From assembly GCA_945861275.1 (NCBI GenBank), contig CAMATZ010000020.1, positions 26,354 to 90,353 of the forward strand: a stretch of 64,000 nucleotides of DNA, in the 5' to 3' direction. The DNA comes from Bordetella parapertussis (GTDB lineage: Bacteria; Pseudomonadota; Gammaproteobacteria; Burkholderiales; SG8-41). The notes below the pieces were generated by a model. It made no database searches. It was given only the letters and a program-made list of their open reading frames with translations, and was not told the DNA's origin. Within the stretch, counting starts at the first letter, position 1, and every line of letters begins with the position of its first letter. The translations under genes were made by a program, and so were the position numbers. Shown in pieces: positions 52,984 through 62,130 of the stretch.

Positions 52984-53958
52984 TCACTCGGCCTTGATGC
53001 CCGCCGCTTTCATCAGTGGCCACCATTTCTCGATTTCAGCCTTGTGGTGCGCGGCCAGCGCCTGCTGCGTCTGCTCATTGCGCGGCGGAATTTCCTGACC
53101 AAGATCGGCGAAGCGCTTGCGCAGGATGTCGTCCGTCAGCGCCTCGACGATGGCGGCGTTGAGCTTCAAGTTGGTGTCGCGCGGCGTACCCTTGGGCGCC
53201 CAGATGCCGTGCCAGACCGATGTATGCAGGCCCGGCATGCCGGCTTCGTCGGCCGTGGGAATCTCCGGCGCGGCGGCCTGACGCTTCTTTGCCGTCACCA
53301 AGTACGCGCGCAACTTGCCTGCACGCACGTGTTCAATCCCGCCCGATATCTGCGTCATGTACAAATCGATTTCACCGGCGAGCAGCGCCTGCATTGCCGG
53401 CGCACCGCCGCGATACGGCACGAAATCCATTTTTACGCCGACACGGTTGAGAAAATAAAGTCCGCCTATGTGCGATGAGCTGCCTATGCCGCCGGTGCCG
53501 ATCTGGATCTTGCCCTGATTGGCCTTGATCCAGGGCACCAGCTCTTTCAAATTCTTCGCCGGCACGGACACTTTGGTTATGACCATTTGCGGATTGGTTG
53601 CGATCATCGCCACCGGTTGCAGATCCGTCAGCAGATCGTAGTTCAGTTTGTAGTACGCGCCGTTCACCACATGCGTGCCCCAATGCCCGATGCTCAAGGT
53701 GTATCCGTCGGGCGGTGAGCGTACGACTTTCGCCACGCCAATGCTGCCGCCTGCGCCGGTGACATTATCGACAACCACGGTCTGCCCGAGAAACCGGCGC
53801 ATCGGCTCGCCCATCAAACGCGCGAGTGTATCGGTAGGCCCGCCCGCCGAGAACGGCACCACGATCGAAATCGACCGCGACGGCCACGGCTGCGCCATGC
53901 TGGTTGATCCCATTCCGATGACGACCGCAAATGCGCAGACTTTGAGTAGTGCTGACAT
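52984..53958 (-). CDS. Bug family solute-binding receptor, tandem copy B
   Basis: A 324-residue receptor with the same length and architecture as copy A. Main differences are DNVTGAGG for ENVTGAGG, a changed loop around LNYDLLTDLQP, and ISGGIEHVRAG in place of VSSAVAHTRAG. These lie in the regions expected near the ligand cleft, so binding may have begun to diverge. The start has GGGAGGT, 5-11 bases upstream. Copies are separated by 136 bases with a palindrome. Confidence 0.94.
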   Translation of the reverse strand: MSALLKVCAFAVVIGMGSTSMAQPWPSRSISIVVPFSAGGPTDTLARLMGEPMRRFLGQTVVVDNVTGAGGSIGVAKVVRSPPDGYTLSIGHWGTHVVNGAYYKLNYDLLTDLQPVAMIATNPQMVITKVSVPAKNLKELVPWIKANQGKIQIGTGGIGSSSHIGGLYFLNRVGVKMDFVPYRGGAPAMQALLAGEIDLYMTQISGGIEHVRAGKLRAYLVTAKKRQAAAPEIPTADEAGMPGLHTSVWHGIWAPKGTPRDTNLKLNAAIVEALTDDILRKRFADLGQEIPPRNEQTQQALAAHHKAEIEKWWPLMKAAGIKAE

Positions 53959-54017
53959 GCTGACCTCCCGTAGCTAAACCGCGATTGAGTCACAACCATA
54001 CCGCAAACCGGCAAACC

Positions 54018-54977
54018 CTACTTCACCTCTATCTTGCGCTCCTTCACCACGCGCCGCCACTTGGCGATTTCCTCGGTGACATGGCGCGTCATTTCCTCCG
54101 GGCTGCCGGGGCGCATGTCGCCACCGGCCTCGGTGAACTGCTTGATCACATCGTTGCCGGCCATGATAGCGCGCAGTTCCCGGTTCAATGTCACGATCAC
54201 CGCTTTGGGCGAGCCACCCGTGGCGCCCATGCCCGCGAACGAGGTAACGTCAAAACCCGGCAGAATCTGCGACACCGGCGGCAGCTCGGGCATCTGCGGC
54301 GAACGGTCTTTGGAGCAAATTGCAATCCCACGTATGCGGTTGGAGCGGATGTGCGGTGAGGCGCCGGTGAGCGTCATGAACATGAAATCGATGCGTCCGC
54401 CGATCATGTCGGTGAGCGCCTCGGTGCTGCCCTTGTACGGGATATGTACCGTATCCGTGCCGGCCATAACATTAAACAACTCGGCGGCCAGATGAAACAC
54501 CGAGCCGATACCCACTGAACCGTAATTCAATTTGCCCGCATTCTTTTTTGCCAGCGCAATCAACTCCGCCGTGCTGCGTGCGGGTGAGTCGTTGCGCACG
54601 GTCAACACAAAGGGATAGGTGACTATGGTGGTAATCCAGTCGAAATCCCTGAGCGCATCGTAGGGGGTTTTCACCGACGCCGCATGCGCGGTAAAGGCGC
54701 CGCTGATGAATATCAGCGTGTAGCCATCCGGTGTTGCCCTGGCCACCAGGTTGGCGCCGATTGCACCGCCTGCGCCCGGACGGTGCTCGATCACAAAGTT
54801 CTGGCCGAGGCGCTCGCTGAGCCTGGGCGCGAGCACGCGCACCAGAAAATCGGAACTGCCGCCCGGCAGAAATCCCGACACGATGCGCACCGGACGCAGC
54901 GGGTAATCCTTAACCGGAGCAGCCGCGTTCGCGGTTACCGGCACAGTGATGAACAGCGCGATTATCCATTGCTTCAT
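54018..54977 (-). CDS. Bug family solute-binding receptor
   Basis: A 319-residue receptor. The frame stays open far upstream, opposite the carboxyltransferase gene, but the signal peptide at MKQWIIALFITVPVTANAAA fixes ATG 54977 as the start; TACCCGGAGCGTGTA precedes it. Landmarks: FLPGGSSD, EHRPGAGG, PDGYTLI, IPYKGST. The C-terminus KERKIEVK ends without the usual GI. It is divergent from the biotin carrier gene and could import a substrate for that carboxylase (inference). Confidence 0.93.
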   Translation of the reverse strand: MKQWIIALFITVPVTANAAAPVKDYPLRPVRIVSGFLPGGSSDFLVRVLAPRLSERLGQNFVIEHRPGAGGAIGANLVARATPDGYTLIFISGAFTAHAASVKTPYDALRDFDWITTIVTYPFVLTVRNDSPARSTAELIALAKKNAGKLNYGSVGIGSVFHLAAELFNVMAGTDTVHIPYKGSTEALTDMIGGRIDFMFMTLTGASPHIRSNRIRGIAICSKDRSPQMPELPPVSQILPGFDVTSFAGMGATGGSPKAVIVTLNRELRAIMAGNDVIKQFTEAGGDMRPGSPEEMTRHVTEEIAKWRRVVKERKIEVK

Positions 54978-55133
54978 TACACGCTCCGGGTACAGGAAAA
55001 ACAATTGAGCAGGTAGAATCCATCCGTTGCCTGCGCACGAAGCGCGTGACTTGGCGCGGATTCTGCGCGATGATCTTAAGCATCTCCGATTCGGGCAAGT
55101 CCTGCAAGCGGAGATCAACCAGGAAGACGACCG

Positions 55134-55604
55134 ATGTCCGAGCTCACTCACGCCGATGTAGACACCCTGTTGCGCATCATCGACCAGATGAATGGCCAGG
55201 AGGTTCATCTGGAGATCGGCGAGCTCAAGCTGCACGTGACGCCCGGCAACGCGCCCGCCGTCTCCACCGGCACGCCTGTGCCTCCTGTGCCTGAGGCCGC
55301 AGCCCCCGCACCGGCAGCAGACCCGGCGACGAAAGCGCTGCTGCCGGCCGCGATTCCGCCCGGACAGGTTGCGGTTAGAGCGCCGACCATGGGCACTTTC
55401 TATCGCGCCGATTCTCCGGGCGCCAAGCCCTACGCGCAAATCGGTGACCACGTGAACCCCGACGACACGGTAGGGGTGTTCGAAGTCATGAAGCTCTTCA
55501 GCTCGCTCAGCGCCGGGGTCAGTGGCACCGTCACGGCGTTCTTGGTGGCAAACGAAGCCTTGGTGGAGCAGGATCAGGCGCTGATCCTGATCCAACCGGA
55601 CTGA
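55134..55604 (+). CDS. accB: Biotin carboxyl carrier protein
   Basis: A 156-residue carrier with an N-terminal AccB-like segment (VDTLLRIIDQMNGQEVHLEI), a Pro/Ala linker (about 41-78) and a biotinyl domain with Lys120 in GVFEVMKLFSSL. APTMGTFYRADSPGAKPY is typical of AccB. It is a complete protein but lacks a partner biotin carboxylase in the window, and the next gene is a carboxyltransferase of the pyruvate/oxaloacetate type instead. The carried CO2 may therefore be moved between a keto acid and biotin. Confidence 0.9.
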   Translation: MSELTHADVDTLLRIIDQMNGQEVHLEIGELKLHVTPGNAPAVSTGTPVPPVPEAAAPAPAADPATKALLPAAIPPGQVAVRAPTMGTFYRADSPGAKPYAQIGDHVNPDDTVGVFEVMKLFSSLSAGVSGTVTAFLVANEALVEQDQALILIQPD

Positions 55605-55613
55605 AGACAGGGG

Positions 55614-55664
55614 GAGATGCCACGGCGCGCGCGTTGCGAATTGCGACCATGAACGTGGCATCTC
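55614..55664. repeat. 10-bp inverted repeat after the biotin carrier gene
   Basis: GAGATGCCAC (55614-55623) and GTGGCATCTC (55655-55664) are exact inverses with a 31-base loop. No T-run follows, so termination is uncertain; it may be an internal processing or repeat site before the next gene. Confidence 0.5.
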
Positions 55665-55772
55665 TCCCTCATCCTCAACCCTTCTGCTACGCTTCAAGTG
55701 TGCCCTTGTCCCGGTGGGAGAAGGGAGCGTATTGCTCCCCGCCCGGGCGGGGAGGTTATTGAGAAGGCTGCC

Positions 55773-57239
55773 ATGCAAGAAATCAAGGTAATCGACACCA
55801 CGCTGCGCGACGCGCACCAGAGCCTGTGGGCGACGCGCATGACCACCGCGATGATGTTGCCGGTGGCGGAGCGCATGGATCGCGCCGGGTTCGAGGCTAT
55901 CGATTTGATGAGCGCGATCCAGTTCGACGTCTGCGTGCGTTACCTCAAGGAGAATCCGTGGCAGCGGCTGCGCCTGATGCGTGAGCGCGTCACCCGCACA
56001 CCGCTGCAGTCCGCGATGCGCAGCAAGAGCCTGCTCTCCTTCGACGTGCAGCCGGACGATGTCAACGACCTGTGGATCGAGTGTCTGGCGAAGAATGGCG
56101 TGCGGCGGGTGCGCGCCATCGATGCGCTGTGCGATATGGACAACATCGCCGGCATGCTGCGCCGGGTCAAGGCGCTGGGTATGCAATCGGTGGGCTCCAT
56201 CGTGTTTTGCGAAAGCCCTGTCCACACCGACGCACTCTACGCTGCCAAGACGCGTGAGTTGATCGAACGCGCCAACATCGATGTCATGATGATCAAGGAT
56301 CCGGGCGGACTGCTCACACCGGACCGCGTCCGCACCCTGGTGCCTGCACTGCTCGCGGTCGCAGGTAAGGTACCGCTGGAGATACACAGCCACTGCATGA
56401 CCGGCCTCGCCCCCCTGGTGTATCTCGAGGCGGTGAACCTTGGCGTCACCCAGATCCAGACCTCGATCGCCCCGCTCGCCAACGGCGCCGCCCAGCCGGC
56501 GATCCAGACGATTGCGCGCAATCTTCGCAGCCAGGGCTACACGGTTAACATCGACGACGCACTGATCAACGAGGTCGGCACGCATTTCCGGCGGGTCGCG
56601 CAGAACGAAGGCCTGCCGCTCGGCGTACCCCTGGAGTACGACCAGTTCCACTACGCGCACCAGATCCCCGGCGGTATGCTGACCAACATGAAGTTTCAGC
56701 TTGAGCAGGCGGGCTTGCTCGACAAATTCGACGCGGTGCTGGTCGAAACGGCGCAGGTATTCAAGGATCTGGGCTGGCCGGCGATGGTGACGCCCTTCTC
56801 GCAACTGGTGGGCACGCAGGCGGTGATGAACGTGATGCAGGGCGAGCGTTATCGCACCATTCCGGACGAGGTGAAGAAATATGCGCTGGGCTACTACGGC
56901 AAGCCGCTCGCGCCGGTGCAGCCCGACGTGCTCGATCGCATCATCCATAACGGCTCGCCGCGCATCGCGCTGACGCCGCGGCCACTGGATCCGGCAGTGC
57001 CCGGGCTGCGCAAAAAGTATCCGCACATCAGTGACGAAGAGCGCCTGCTGCGCCATCTCTACGCCGGCTCGCAGGTCGACGACATGCTCGCCGCAGGTGC
57101 GATGCGCACTCAATATTTCTTCGACAAGCCGCTGGTGCGGCTGCTGCAAGAGCTGGCGAAGCGCCGCATCGCCGGCCGCGTCGCCATCAGCAAAGGCGAC
57201 TTGCGCCTGGAACTGGGGCCGGCAGGCGCCAGTACCTGA
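55773..57239 (+). CDS. Carboxyltransferase of the pyruvate/oxaloacetate type
   Basis: A 488-residue TIM-barrel carboxyltransferase, as in the alpha subunit of oxaloacetate decarboxylase (OadA) or pyruvate carboxylase B. The metal and catalytic residues are visible: Asp8 and Asp13 (DTTLRDAHQS), Lys175 (MIKDPGG, the carbamylated Lys), His205 and His207 (IHSHCMTG). The own biotinyl domain of OadA is absent; the C-terminus instead ends in a conserved helical region. The carrier gene 169 bases upstream would supply biotin. ATG 55773 follows GAGAAGG. Keto-acid substrate unknown. Confidence 0.88.
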   Translation: MQEIKVIDTTLRDAHQSLWATRMTTAMMLPVAERMDRAGFEAIDLMSAIQFDVCVRYLKENPWQRLRLMRERVTRTPLQSAMRSKSLLSFDVQPDDVNDLWIECLAKNGVRRVRAIDALCDMDNIAGMLRRVKALGMQSVGSIVFCESPVHTDALYAAKTRELIERANIDVMMIKDPGGLLTPDRVRTLVPALLAVAGKVPLEIHSHCMTGLAPLVYLEAVNLGVTQIQTSIAPLANGAAQPAIQTIARNLRSQGYTVNIDDALINEVGTHFRRVAQNEGLPLGVPLEYDQFHYAHQIPGGMLTNMKFQLEQAGLLDKFDAVLVETAQVFKDLGWPAMVTPFSQLVGTQAVMNVMQGERYRTIPDEVKKYALGYYGKPLAPVQPDVLDRIIHNGSPRIALTPRPLDPAVPGLRKKYPHISDEERLLRHLYAGSQVDDMLAAGAMRTQYFFDKPLVRLLQELAKRRIAGRVAISKGDLRLELGPAGAST

Positions 57240-57317
57240 TCCGTCGATAGCCACGAAAAATCTCTTACCGTAGTAGCATAGCGCTTAGCATCGCCTAAAT
57301 CCTCAAGGAGAAACCCC

Positions 57318-58274
57318 ATGCCACGCCACGCTCACTACATCCCGCACGGCGTCATACCCGCGTGCCTGCTGCCATTCAACGAAGATCTCTCCATCGACGA
57401 GGCGTCCTATCGCGCGCATCTGCGTGACGTGTGCGCGACTGAGGGTATCAGCGCTATAACCATTAACGCACACGCGTCGGAGGTGGCGTCATGCACGTTC
57501 GATGAGCAGCGCAGGATTCTTGCCATCACCCAGGACGAAGTCGGCGCGAAGATGCCGATCATCGCCGGCGTCTATGCCGATGGCAGCCTGGAAGCGGCGC
57601 GCATCGCGCGCATGGCGGCTGACGGCGGCGCATCGGCGCTGCTGGTGTTTCCGCCCAATCCGTTCACCGGCGGACAACGCCCGGAAATGGCGCTCGCACA
57701 TTTCAGGCGCATCGCCGATGCCGCTGATCTGCCGCTGATCGCGTTTCAATACGCGCTATCCAGCGGCCAGGGTTATCCACTGCCGACGCTGTTGAAAATC
57801 ATCGACGCAGTGCCGGCATTGCGCGCGATCAAGACCAAGAGCGCGACGCAACAGCAACTGGAGCGCGAGGTGCGCGTGCTGCAGAACCTGAATCCGGTGG
57901 TGAATGTGCTCACCACGCACAGCGCGTGGCTGCTGTCTTCCCTCGTGCTCGGCTGTAACGGATTGTTGTCCGGGTCGGGTTCGGTGATCGCTGATTTGCA
58001 GGTGCGCCTTTACCGCGCGGTGAAAGAAAAAGACCTGGCGCGCGCTCAGGCGCTGCACGCGCTCGTCACGCCAACGGCGGAGGTGTTCTACACCGATCCG
58101 CAAGTCGACATGCACAACCGCATGAAGGAAGCGCTGGTGCTGTTGGGCAAATTGCCGCGCGCGGTGGTACGGCCGCCGTTGATGAAAATAACGCCAGAGG
58201 AAATCGAGCGCATTCGCCGCGCCTTGATCGCTGCCGGCATGTTGTCCGCGGAGAAGGTGCGCCGCCTGGCCTGA
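57318..58274 (+). CDS. DapA-family aldolase/lyase
   Basis: A 318-residue dihydrodipicolinate synthase-like barrel. The Schiff-base lysine is Lys172 in RAIKTKSAT and the proton-relay Tyr145 in FQYALSSG. The usual GTTGE loop is INAHASEV, so it is unlikely to be DapA itself; other family members split or form keto-acid aldols. Ribosome site AAGGAG. As the third gene of the carboxylase group it probably handles the same keto acid (inference). Confidence 0.88.
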   Translation: MPRHAHYIPHGVIPACLLPFNEDLSIDEASYRAHLRDVCATEGISAITINAHASEVASCTFDEQRRILAITQDEVGAKMPIIAGVYADGSLEAARIARMAADGGASALLVFPPNPFTGGQRPEMALAHFRRIADAADLPLIAFQYALSSGQGYPLPTLLKIIDAVPALRAIKTKSATQQQLEREVRVLQNLNPVVNVLTTHSAWLLSSLVLGCNGLLSGSGSVIADLQVRLYRAVKEKDLARAQALHALVTPTAEVFYTDPQVDMHNRMKEALVLLGKLPRAVVRPPLMKITPEEIERIRRALIAAGMLSAEKVRRLA

Positions 58275-58467
58275 GCGTCTACGCGCGGTTTGATCGCTGT
58301 GATGACGCGCGCCGGCGTGTCCAAGGCGGTCGTGACCACACTCAATTTCGCCGCTAGTGCGATCAACCTGTGGCAAGCGCCAAGCGGTTTTCGCAACAGA
58401 CGCTTTGTTTGCCACCGCTACTCTAGCCGCAGCACCCACGCGCCAACCAGCGACAGGAGAGATCTCT

Positions 58468-58674
58468 TTGAGAATTATCGGCTCACCGCATCAACAGTGG
58501 TTTCTTGACGAGGTGAGGCATGGGCTTGATGCCAAGGGTTACCAGGAAATCATCCTCATGGGCGCGTTTGCTGCTGCCGCGGAAATGGCACGCGCCATAG
58601 TCAACATGAAATTGATGCAATCCGCGAGGGCGTATCCCAGCGATTTGTTGAAAGCGAAACCGGCGTTCAGGTAA
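58468..58674 (+). CDS. Small protein of unknown function with TTG start
   Basis: A 68-codon frame with TTG start, chosen because AGGAGA lies 7 bases upstream. The frame is open further left (to 58357) but without a ribosome site. Two segments, FLDEVRHGLDAKGYQEIILM and AAAEMARAIVNMKLM, suggest alternating helix, strand and helix, faintly like an Alba-type nucleic-acid-binding fold. I cannot identify it. It is followed 19 bases later by a Bug gene. Confidence 0.45.
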   Translation: MRIIGSPHQQWFLDEVRHGLDAKGYQEIILMGAFAAAAEMARAIVNMKLMQSARAYPSDLLKAKPAFR

Positions 58675-58693
58675 ACGCTCAGGAGACATTGTG

Positions 58694-59653
58694 ATGCGGC
58701 ACTGTCACCTTGCGACACTGTTTGCGGCCGGTGTGTTGGTGCTCAGCACAGGTGTAGTGTCGGGCCAGAATTATCCGAACAAGCCGATACGCATCGTCAC
58801 CAGCGTGACCGGCGGCAGCCTGGATCTGACCGCACGGATCATCGGACCGAAAATCGCCGAGCGCCTGGGGCAGCAGGTGATCGTCGACAATCGGGGCGGC
58901 GTCATTTCAATGGAGCTGGTGGCCAAAGCGCCCGCCGATGGTTACACCCTGCTGCTCGCCAGCGCGAGTTTGTGGCTGTCGCCGTTTTTGCGCAACCATG
59001 TGGCGTGGGATGCGCTGCGGGACTACGCGCCGATTTCATTGCTGGTGACCTCGCCCAACATCATTGTGGTGCATCCCTCGTTGCCGGTAAGGTCGGTCAA
59101 GGAATTGATTGCTTTGGCCAAAGCCCGGCCGGGAGAACTCAACTATTCCACCGGGCAGTCGGGCGCTTCGGCTCACTTGGCGGGAGAATTGTTCAAGGCC
59201 ATGGCCAGCGTCAATATCTCGCGTATTGCCTACAAGGGACAAGGTCCCGCCATGCTATCGCTGATTACCGGCGAAACGCAGATAAGTTTCCCCAACGCGG
59301 CTGCGGCAACGCCGTACGTAAAGGCGGGCCGAATCATCGGCTTGGCGGTAACTTCGCCCCAGCCCTCCGCGCTGGCGCCCGGGTTACCGACGGCTGCTGC
59401 CGCCGGTCTGCCCGGTTACGAATCGAAAGCAATATTGGGACTGTTCGCGCCCGCCAGAACGCCCGCGCCTGTCATCGAGCAGTTGCAGGTGGAGATCGTC
59501 CGCGCGCTCACCAGCCCCGATGTCAGGCAACGGCTGTTCGACTCCGGATCAGAGGTTATTGCGGGTTCACCGGCGGAATTGACCGCCGCGATGAAATCCG
59601 AGATGGCAACGACCGGCAAGTTGATCAAGACTATCGGCATCCGCGCTGAGTAG
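58694..59653 (+). CDS. Bug family solute-binding receptor
   Basis: A 319-residue receptor. ATG 58694 (or GTG 58691) follows AGGAGAC. Signal about 1-24 (VVSGQNYPN). The ligand loop is SVTGGSLD, and the DNR segment is shortened: DNRGGVIS instead of DNRPGAGGxxG, removing about two residues. The YKG element is IAYKGQG. These changes make it one of the more diverged standard members here. It is convergent with the next Bug gene. Confidence 0.92.
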   Translation: MRHCHLATLFAAGVLVLSTGVVSGQNYPNKPIRIVTSVTGGSLDLTARIIGPKIAERLGQQVIVDNRGGVISMELVAKAPADGYTLLLASASLWLSPFLRNHVAWDALRDYAPISLLVTSPNIIVVHPSLPVRSVKELIALAKARPGELNYSTGQSGASAHLAGELFKAMASVNISRIAYKGQGPAMLSLITGETQISFPNAAAATPYVKAGRIIGLAVTSPQPSALAPGLPTAAAAGLPGYESKAILGLFAPARTPAPVIEQLQVEIVRALTSPDVRQRLFDSGSEVIAGSPAELTAAMKSEMATTGKLIKTIGIRAE

Positions 59654-59689
59654 AACGCATGGGCTGCGCAGGACGGACTTCGCGTGGCG

Positions 59690-60661
59690 TCATTGAATGC
59701 TGATGCCGGCATCCTTGATGACTTTGCCCCACTTCGCCAACTCGGCGCGGATATATGCAGTGAATTCATCGGGCCGCTCACCGCCGACGTCGGCGCCAGT
59801 ACTGATCATCTGATCCCGGATCACGCGATCACTCAGCGCCTTCACTATCTCCCGGTGCAGCAGGTTGATTACCGGCTGCGGCACGCCGGCAGGCACGCAG
59901 ATGCCATTCCATCCGGTCGCTTCCACGCCCGGAAGACCGGCTTCCGACATGGTGGCGATAGCGGGCGCCACCGGCAGCCGCTGGGCGTTGGCGACGGCGA
60001 GCGCTCTGAGTTTGCCGCTGTTGATATGTGGCCCAATGATACTGAAGTAGTTAAAGGTGGCGTTGATGTGACCGCCGAGAACATCGGGCAATTCGGCAGA
60101 GGTTGACTTGTAGGGGATGCCTCTGATGTTGATGCCGGCGTGCGACTTGATCCATTCGCCGAGCAGTTGAGGGAGACTGCCGGGGCTCGAAGAGGCGTAA
60201 TCCAAGGTGCCGGGTTTGGCCTTGGCCAGATCGATGAAGTCTTTCAGTGAAGCAGCAGGAATCGACGGGTGCACCGCCAGAATCAGCGGCCCCGAGGTGA
60301 GACGCGTAACTGCAACAAGTTCCTGGTTCAAGCGCGATGCCGGATCGGGATTGAGTAGATCGCTCAGCGCGTGGTTGATGTTGCAACTGAGCAGCGTATA
60401 GCCGTCCGGCGCCGCCTTCGCAGCCAGCTTGGCCGCGATCGCGCCATTCGCCCCCGGCCGATTGTCCACCACCACGGGCTGACCCAGCGCTTCGTTGAGT
60501 TTCTGTGCGACCTGGCGCGCGCGCATGTCCCCCGCCGACCCCGCAACCCCTGGTTGAACGATTCTGATCGGCTTGATGGGGTAGTTCTGCGCCAAGGCCG
60601 ATGACGACAAGGTTGCTGCTATGAGCATCGTTGCTGCGGCGATAGTGCGGAAGTTGTCCAC
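59690..60661 (-). CDS. Bug family solute-binding receptor
   Basis: A 323-residue receptor with GTG start at 60659-60661 after GGGGGG. Signal peptide about 1-25 (SSALAQNYP). Landmarks: GVAGSAGD in place of AGG, DNRPGANG, PDGYTLL, and IPYKSTS, in which Gly of YKG is Ser. Both changes are in residues normally near the ligand, so specificity is probably unusual. Confidence 0.92.
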   Translation of the reverse strand: MDNFRTIAAATMLIAATLSSSALAQNYPIKPIRIVQPGVAGSAGDMRARQVAQKLNEALGQPVVVDNRPGANGAIAAKLAAKAAPDGYTLLSCNINHALSDLLNPDPASRLNQELVAVTRLTSGPLILAVHPSIPAASLKDFIDLAKAKPGTLDYASSSPGSLPQLLGEWIKSHAGINIRGIPYKSTSAELPDVLGGHINATFNYFSIIGPHINSGKLRALAVANAQRLPVAPAIATMSEAGLPGVEATGWNGICVPAGVPQPVINLLHREIVKALSDRVIRDQMISTGADVGGERPDEFTAYIRAELAKWGKVIKDAGISIQ

Positions 60662-60859
60662 AGAACCCCCCCTTCATGGCAGGCGCATTGCAAATGCAGG
60701 AATGCCGATCTTGTTGCATGGTGCGCCGGACAAGCTGCGTCGGCTTAGTCAAAATAGTCTACACCCATGATCCGCGCGCGGGCAACATCGCCACGCGTTG
60801 TCACAACGGCGGCGTTCGCGTACAGTGCTCTGATAGTGGTTGCACTTGCGGAGACCTTC

Positions 60860-61843
60860 ATGCGTTTCGCCATCGCTGCATTTTCTGCGCTTGCCGCCAT
60901 CGCGTGCACCGTCGGTGCGCAAGCGCAGTCTCCTTCGACAAGTTCGTACCCCAGCAAGCCGATCCGGCTGATCGTGCCGCTTGCGCCCGGCGGCCCCAGC
61001 GACATCCTCGCGCGTTCGATGGCAGCGAAGATGACCGAGGGCTTGAAACAAACCGTGGTGGTGGACAACCGCACCGGCGCCGGCGGCGTCATCGGCACCG
61101 ACATCGCGGCCAAATCGCCACCCGACGGCTACACGATTTTGCTGGTTGCGGCGGCTACTTACACCATCAATGCGAATATTTACGCTAAGCTGCCGTACGA
61201 TCCGCGCAAGGATTTATTTCCGGTGTCGATACTGGCGGCAGCGCCTTATGTGCTGTGCGTGCATCCCGCGCTGCCGGTGAAATCGTTCAAGGAATTCATG
61301 GCGCTGGCGAAAGCGCGGCCCGGGCAATTGAATTACGGCTCCGGCGGCACCGGCACCGGTCCGCAGATGGCGTTCGAGCTGATGAAGCTGCGCACGGGCA
61401 TGGACATCATGCATATACCGTACAAGGGCACGGGCCCTGCCATGACAGAGCAAATCGCCGGGCAAGTACAGGTGGGGTTGTTCAATCTGATCGCCGGTAT
61501 GCAAGTGGTGCAGTCCGGCCGGCTGCGCGGGCTTGCGGTAAGCGGCGTCAAACGCGCGACGCGGCTGCCCGATTTACCCACGTTCATGGAAGCCGGTGTC
61601 GCCGGCCTTGAGGATGTCGGCGGCCACGCGATGTGGCTGCCTGCCGGCGTGAACAAGGACATCGTCGCTCGCTTGCATCAGGAAATGGTGCGCGCAGTGC
61701 AATCACCGGATTTGCGCCCGCGGCTCGAAGCCGAAGGCGCAGAAATCATCGCCAATACGCCGGAGCAGGCGGCAGCGGTGATACGCGTTGACCTCGAAAA
61801 ATGGGCCGAAGTCGTGCGCAAGACCGGTATCAAGGCGAACTGA
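60860..61843 (+). CDS. Bug family solute-binding receptor
   Basis: A 327-residue receptor from ATG 60860, with GGAG 8-11 bases upstream; the frame is open 31 codons further but lacks a signal there. Signal about 1-24 (TVGAQAQSP). Landmarks: LAPGGPSD, DNRTGAGG, PDGYTIL, IPYKGTG. Close in spelling to the tandem-pair receptors of 40741-42695. It ends 52 bases before a small lipoprotein gene. Confidence 0.93.
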   Translation: MRFAIAAFSALAAIACTVGAQAQSPSTSSYPSKPIRLIVPLAPGGPSDILARSMAAKMTEGLKQTVVVDNRTGAGGVIGTDIAAKSPPDGYTILLVAAATYTINANIYAKLPYDPRKDLFPVSILAAAPYVLCVHPALPVKSFKEFMALAKARPGQLNYGSGGTGTGPQMAFELMKLRTGMDIMHIPYKGTGPAMTEQIAGQVQVGLFNLIAGMQVVQSGRLRGLAVSGVKRATRLPDLPTFMEAGVAGLEDVGGHAMWLPAGVNKDIVARLHQEMVRAVQSPDLRPRLEAEGAEIIANTPEQAAAVIRVDLEKWAEVVRKTGIKAN

Positions 61844-61895
61844 ACCCTTAACTCACCGGAGTGTCCCACCTCCTACACTAAGACAAAGACTACCC

Positions 61896-62093
61896 ATGAG
61901 ACTACGAAAACTTTTTGTTGCAGCCACCCTCGCTAGCCTGGCATTACCGATGGGCGGATGCTCGGCGTTAGTGGCGGTGGGCGACGCTGCCATCACAGTA
62001 GGCGCCACCGTAGTCAAGATCGGCGCGAAAGCCGTCGGTGCAGTAGCGGACGCGGTAATCCCCGACTCCGGCAAAAAGAAAGACGAGAAGTAG
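61896..62093 (+). CDS. Small lipoprotein
   Basis: A 65-residue predicted lipoprotein: signal 1-21 with lipobox MGGC (Cys22), then an Ala/Val/Gly-rich stretch (VGDAAITVGATVVKIG, AKAVGAVADAVIP) and a charged tail KKKDEK. This arrangement resembles the short NF038104-type lipoproteins of unknown role. No clear ribosome site is seen before ATG 61896. Confidence 0.7.
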   Translation: MRLRKLFVAATLASLALPMGGCSALVAVGDAAITVGATVVKIGAKAVGAVADAVIPDSGKKKDEK

Positions 62094-62130
62094 TTCCTTC
62101 GCCGCGTATGAACAGAAAGCGCCGTCGCTT

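Noticed and set aside
54978..55133. Short frames on both strands before the biotin carrier gene
   Set aside because: No family features; probably 5' untranslated sequence of the divergent genes.
54978..57254. An open frame of about 760 extra codons on the minus strand, upstream of and continuous with a Bug gene
   Set aside because: It lies opposite the carboxyltransferase and carrier genes and has no family likeness, while a signal peptide at 54977 marks the true start.
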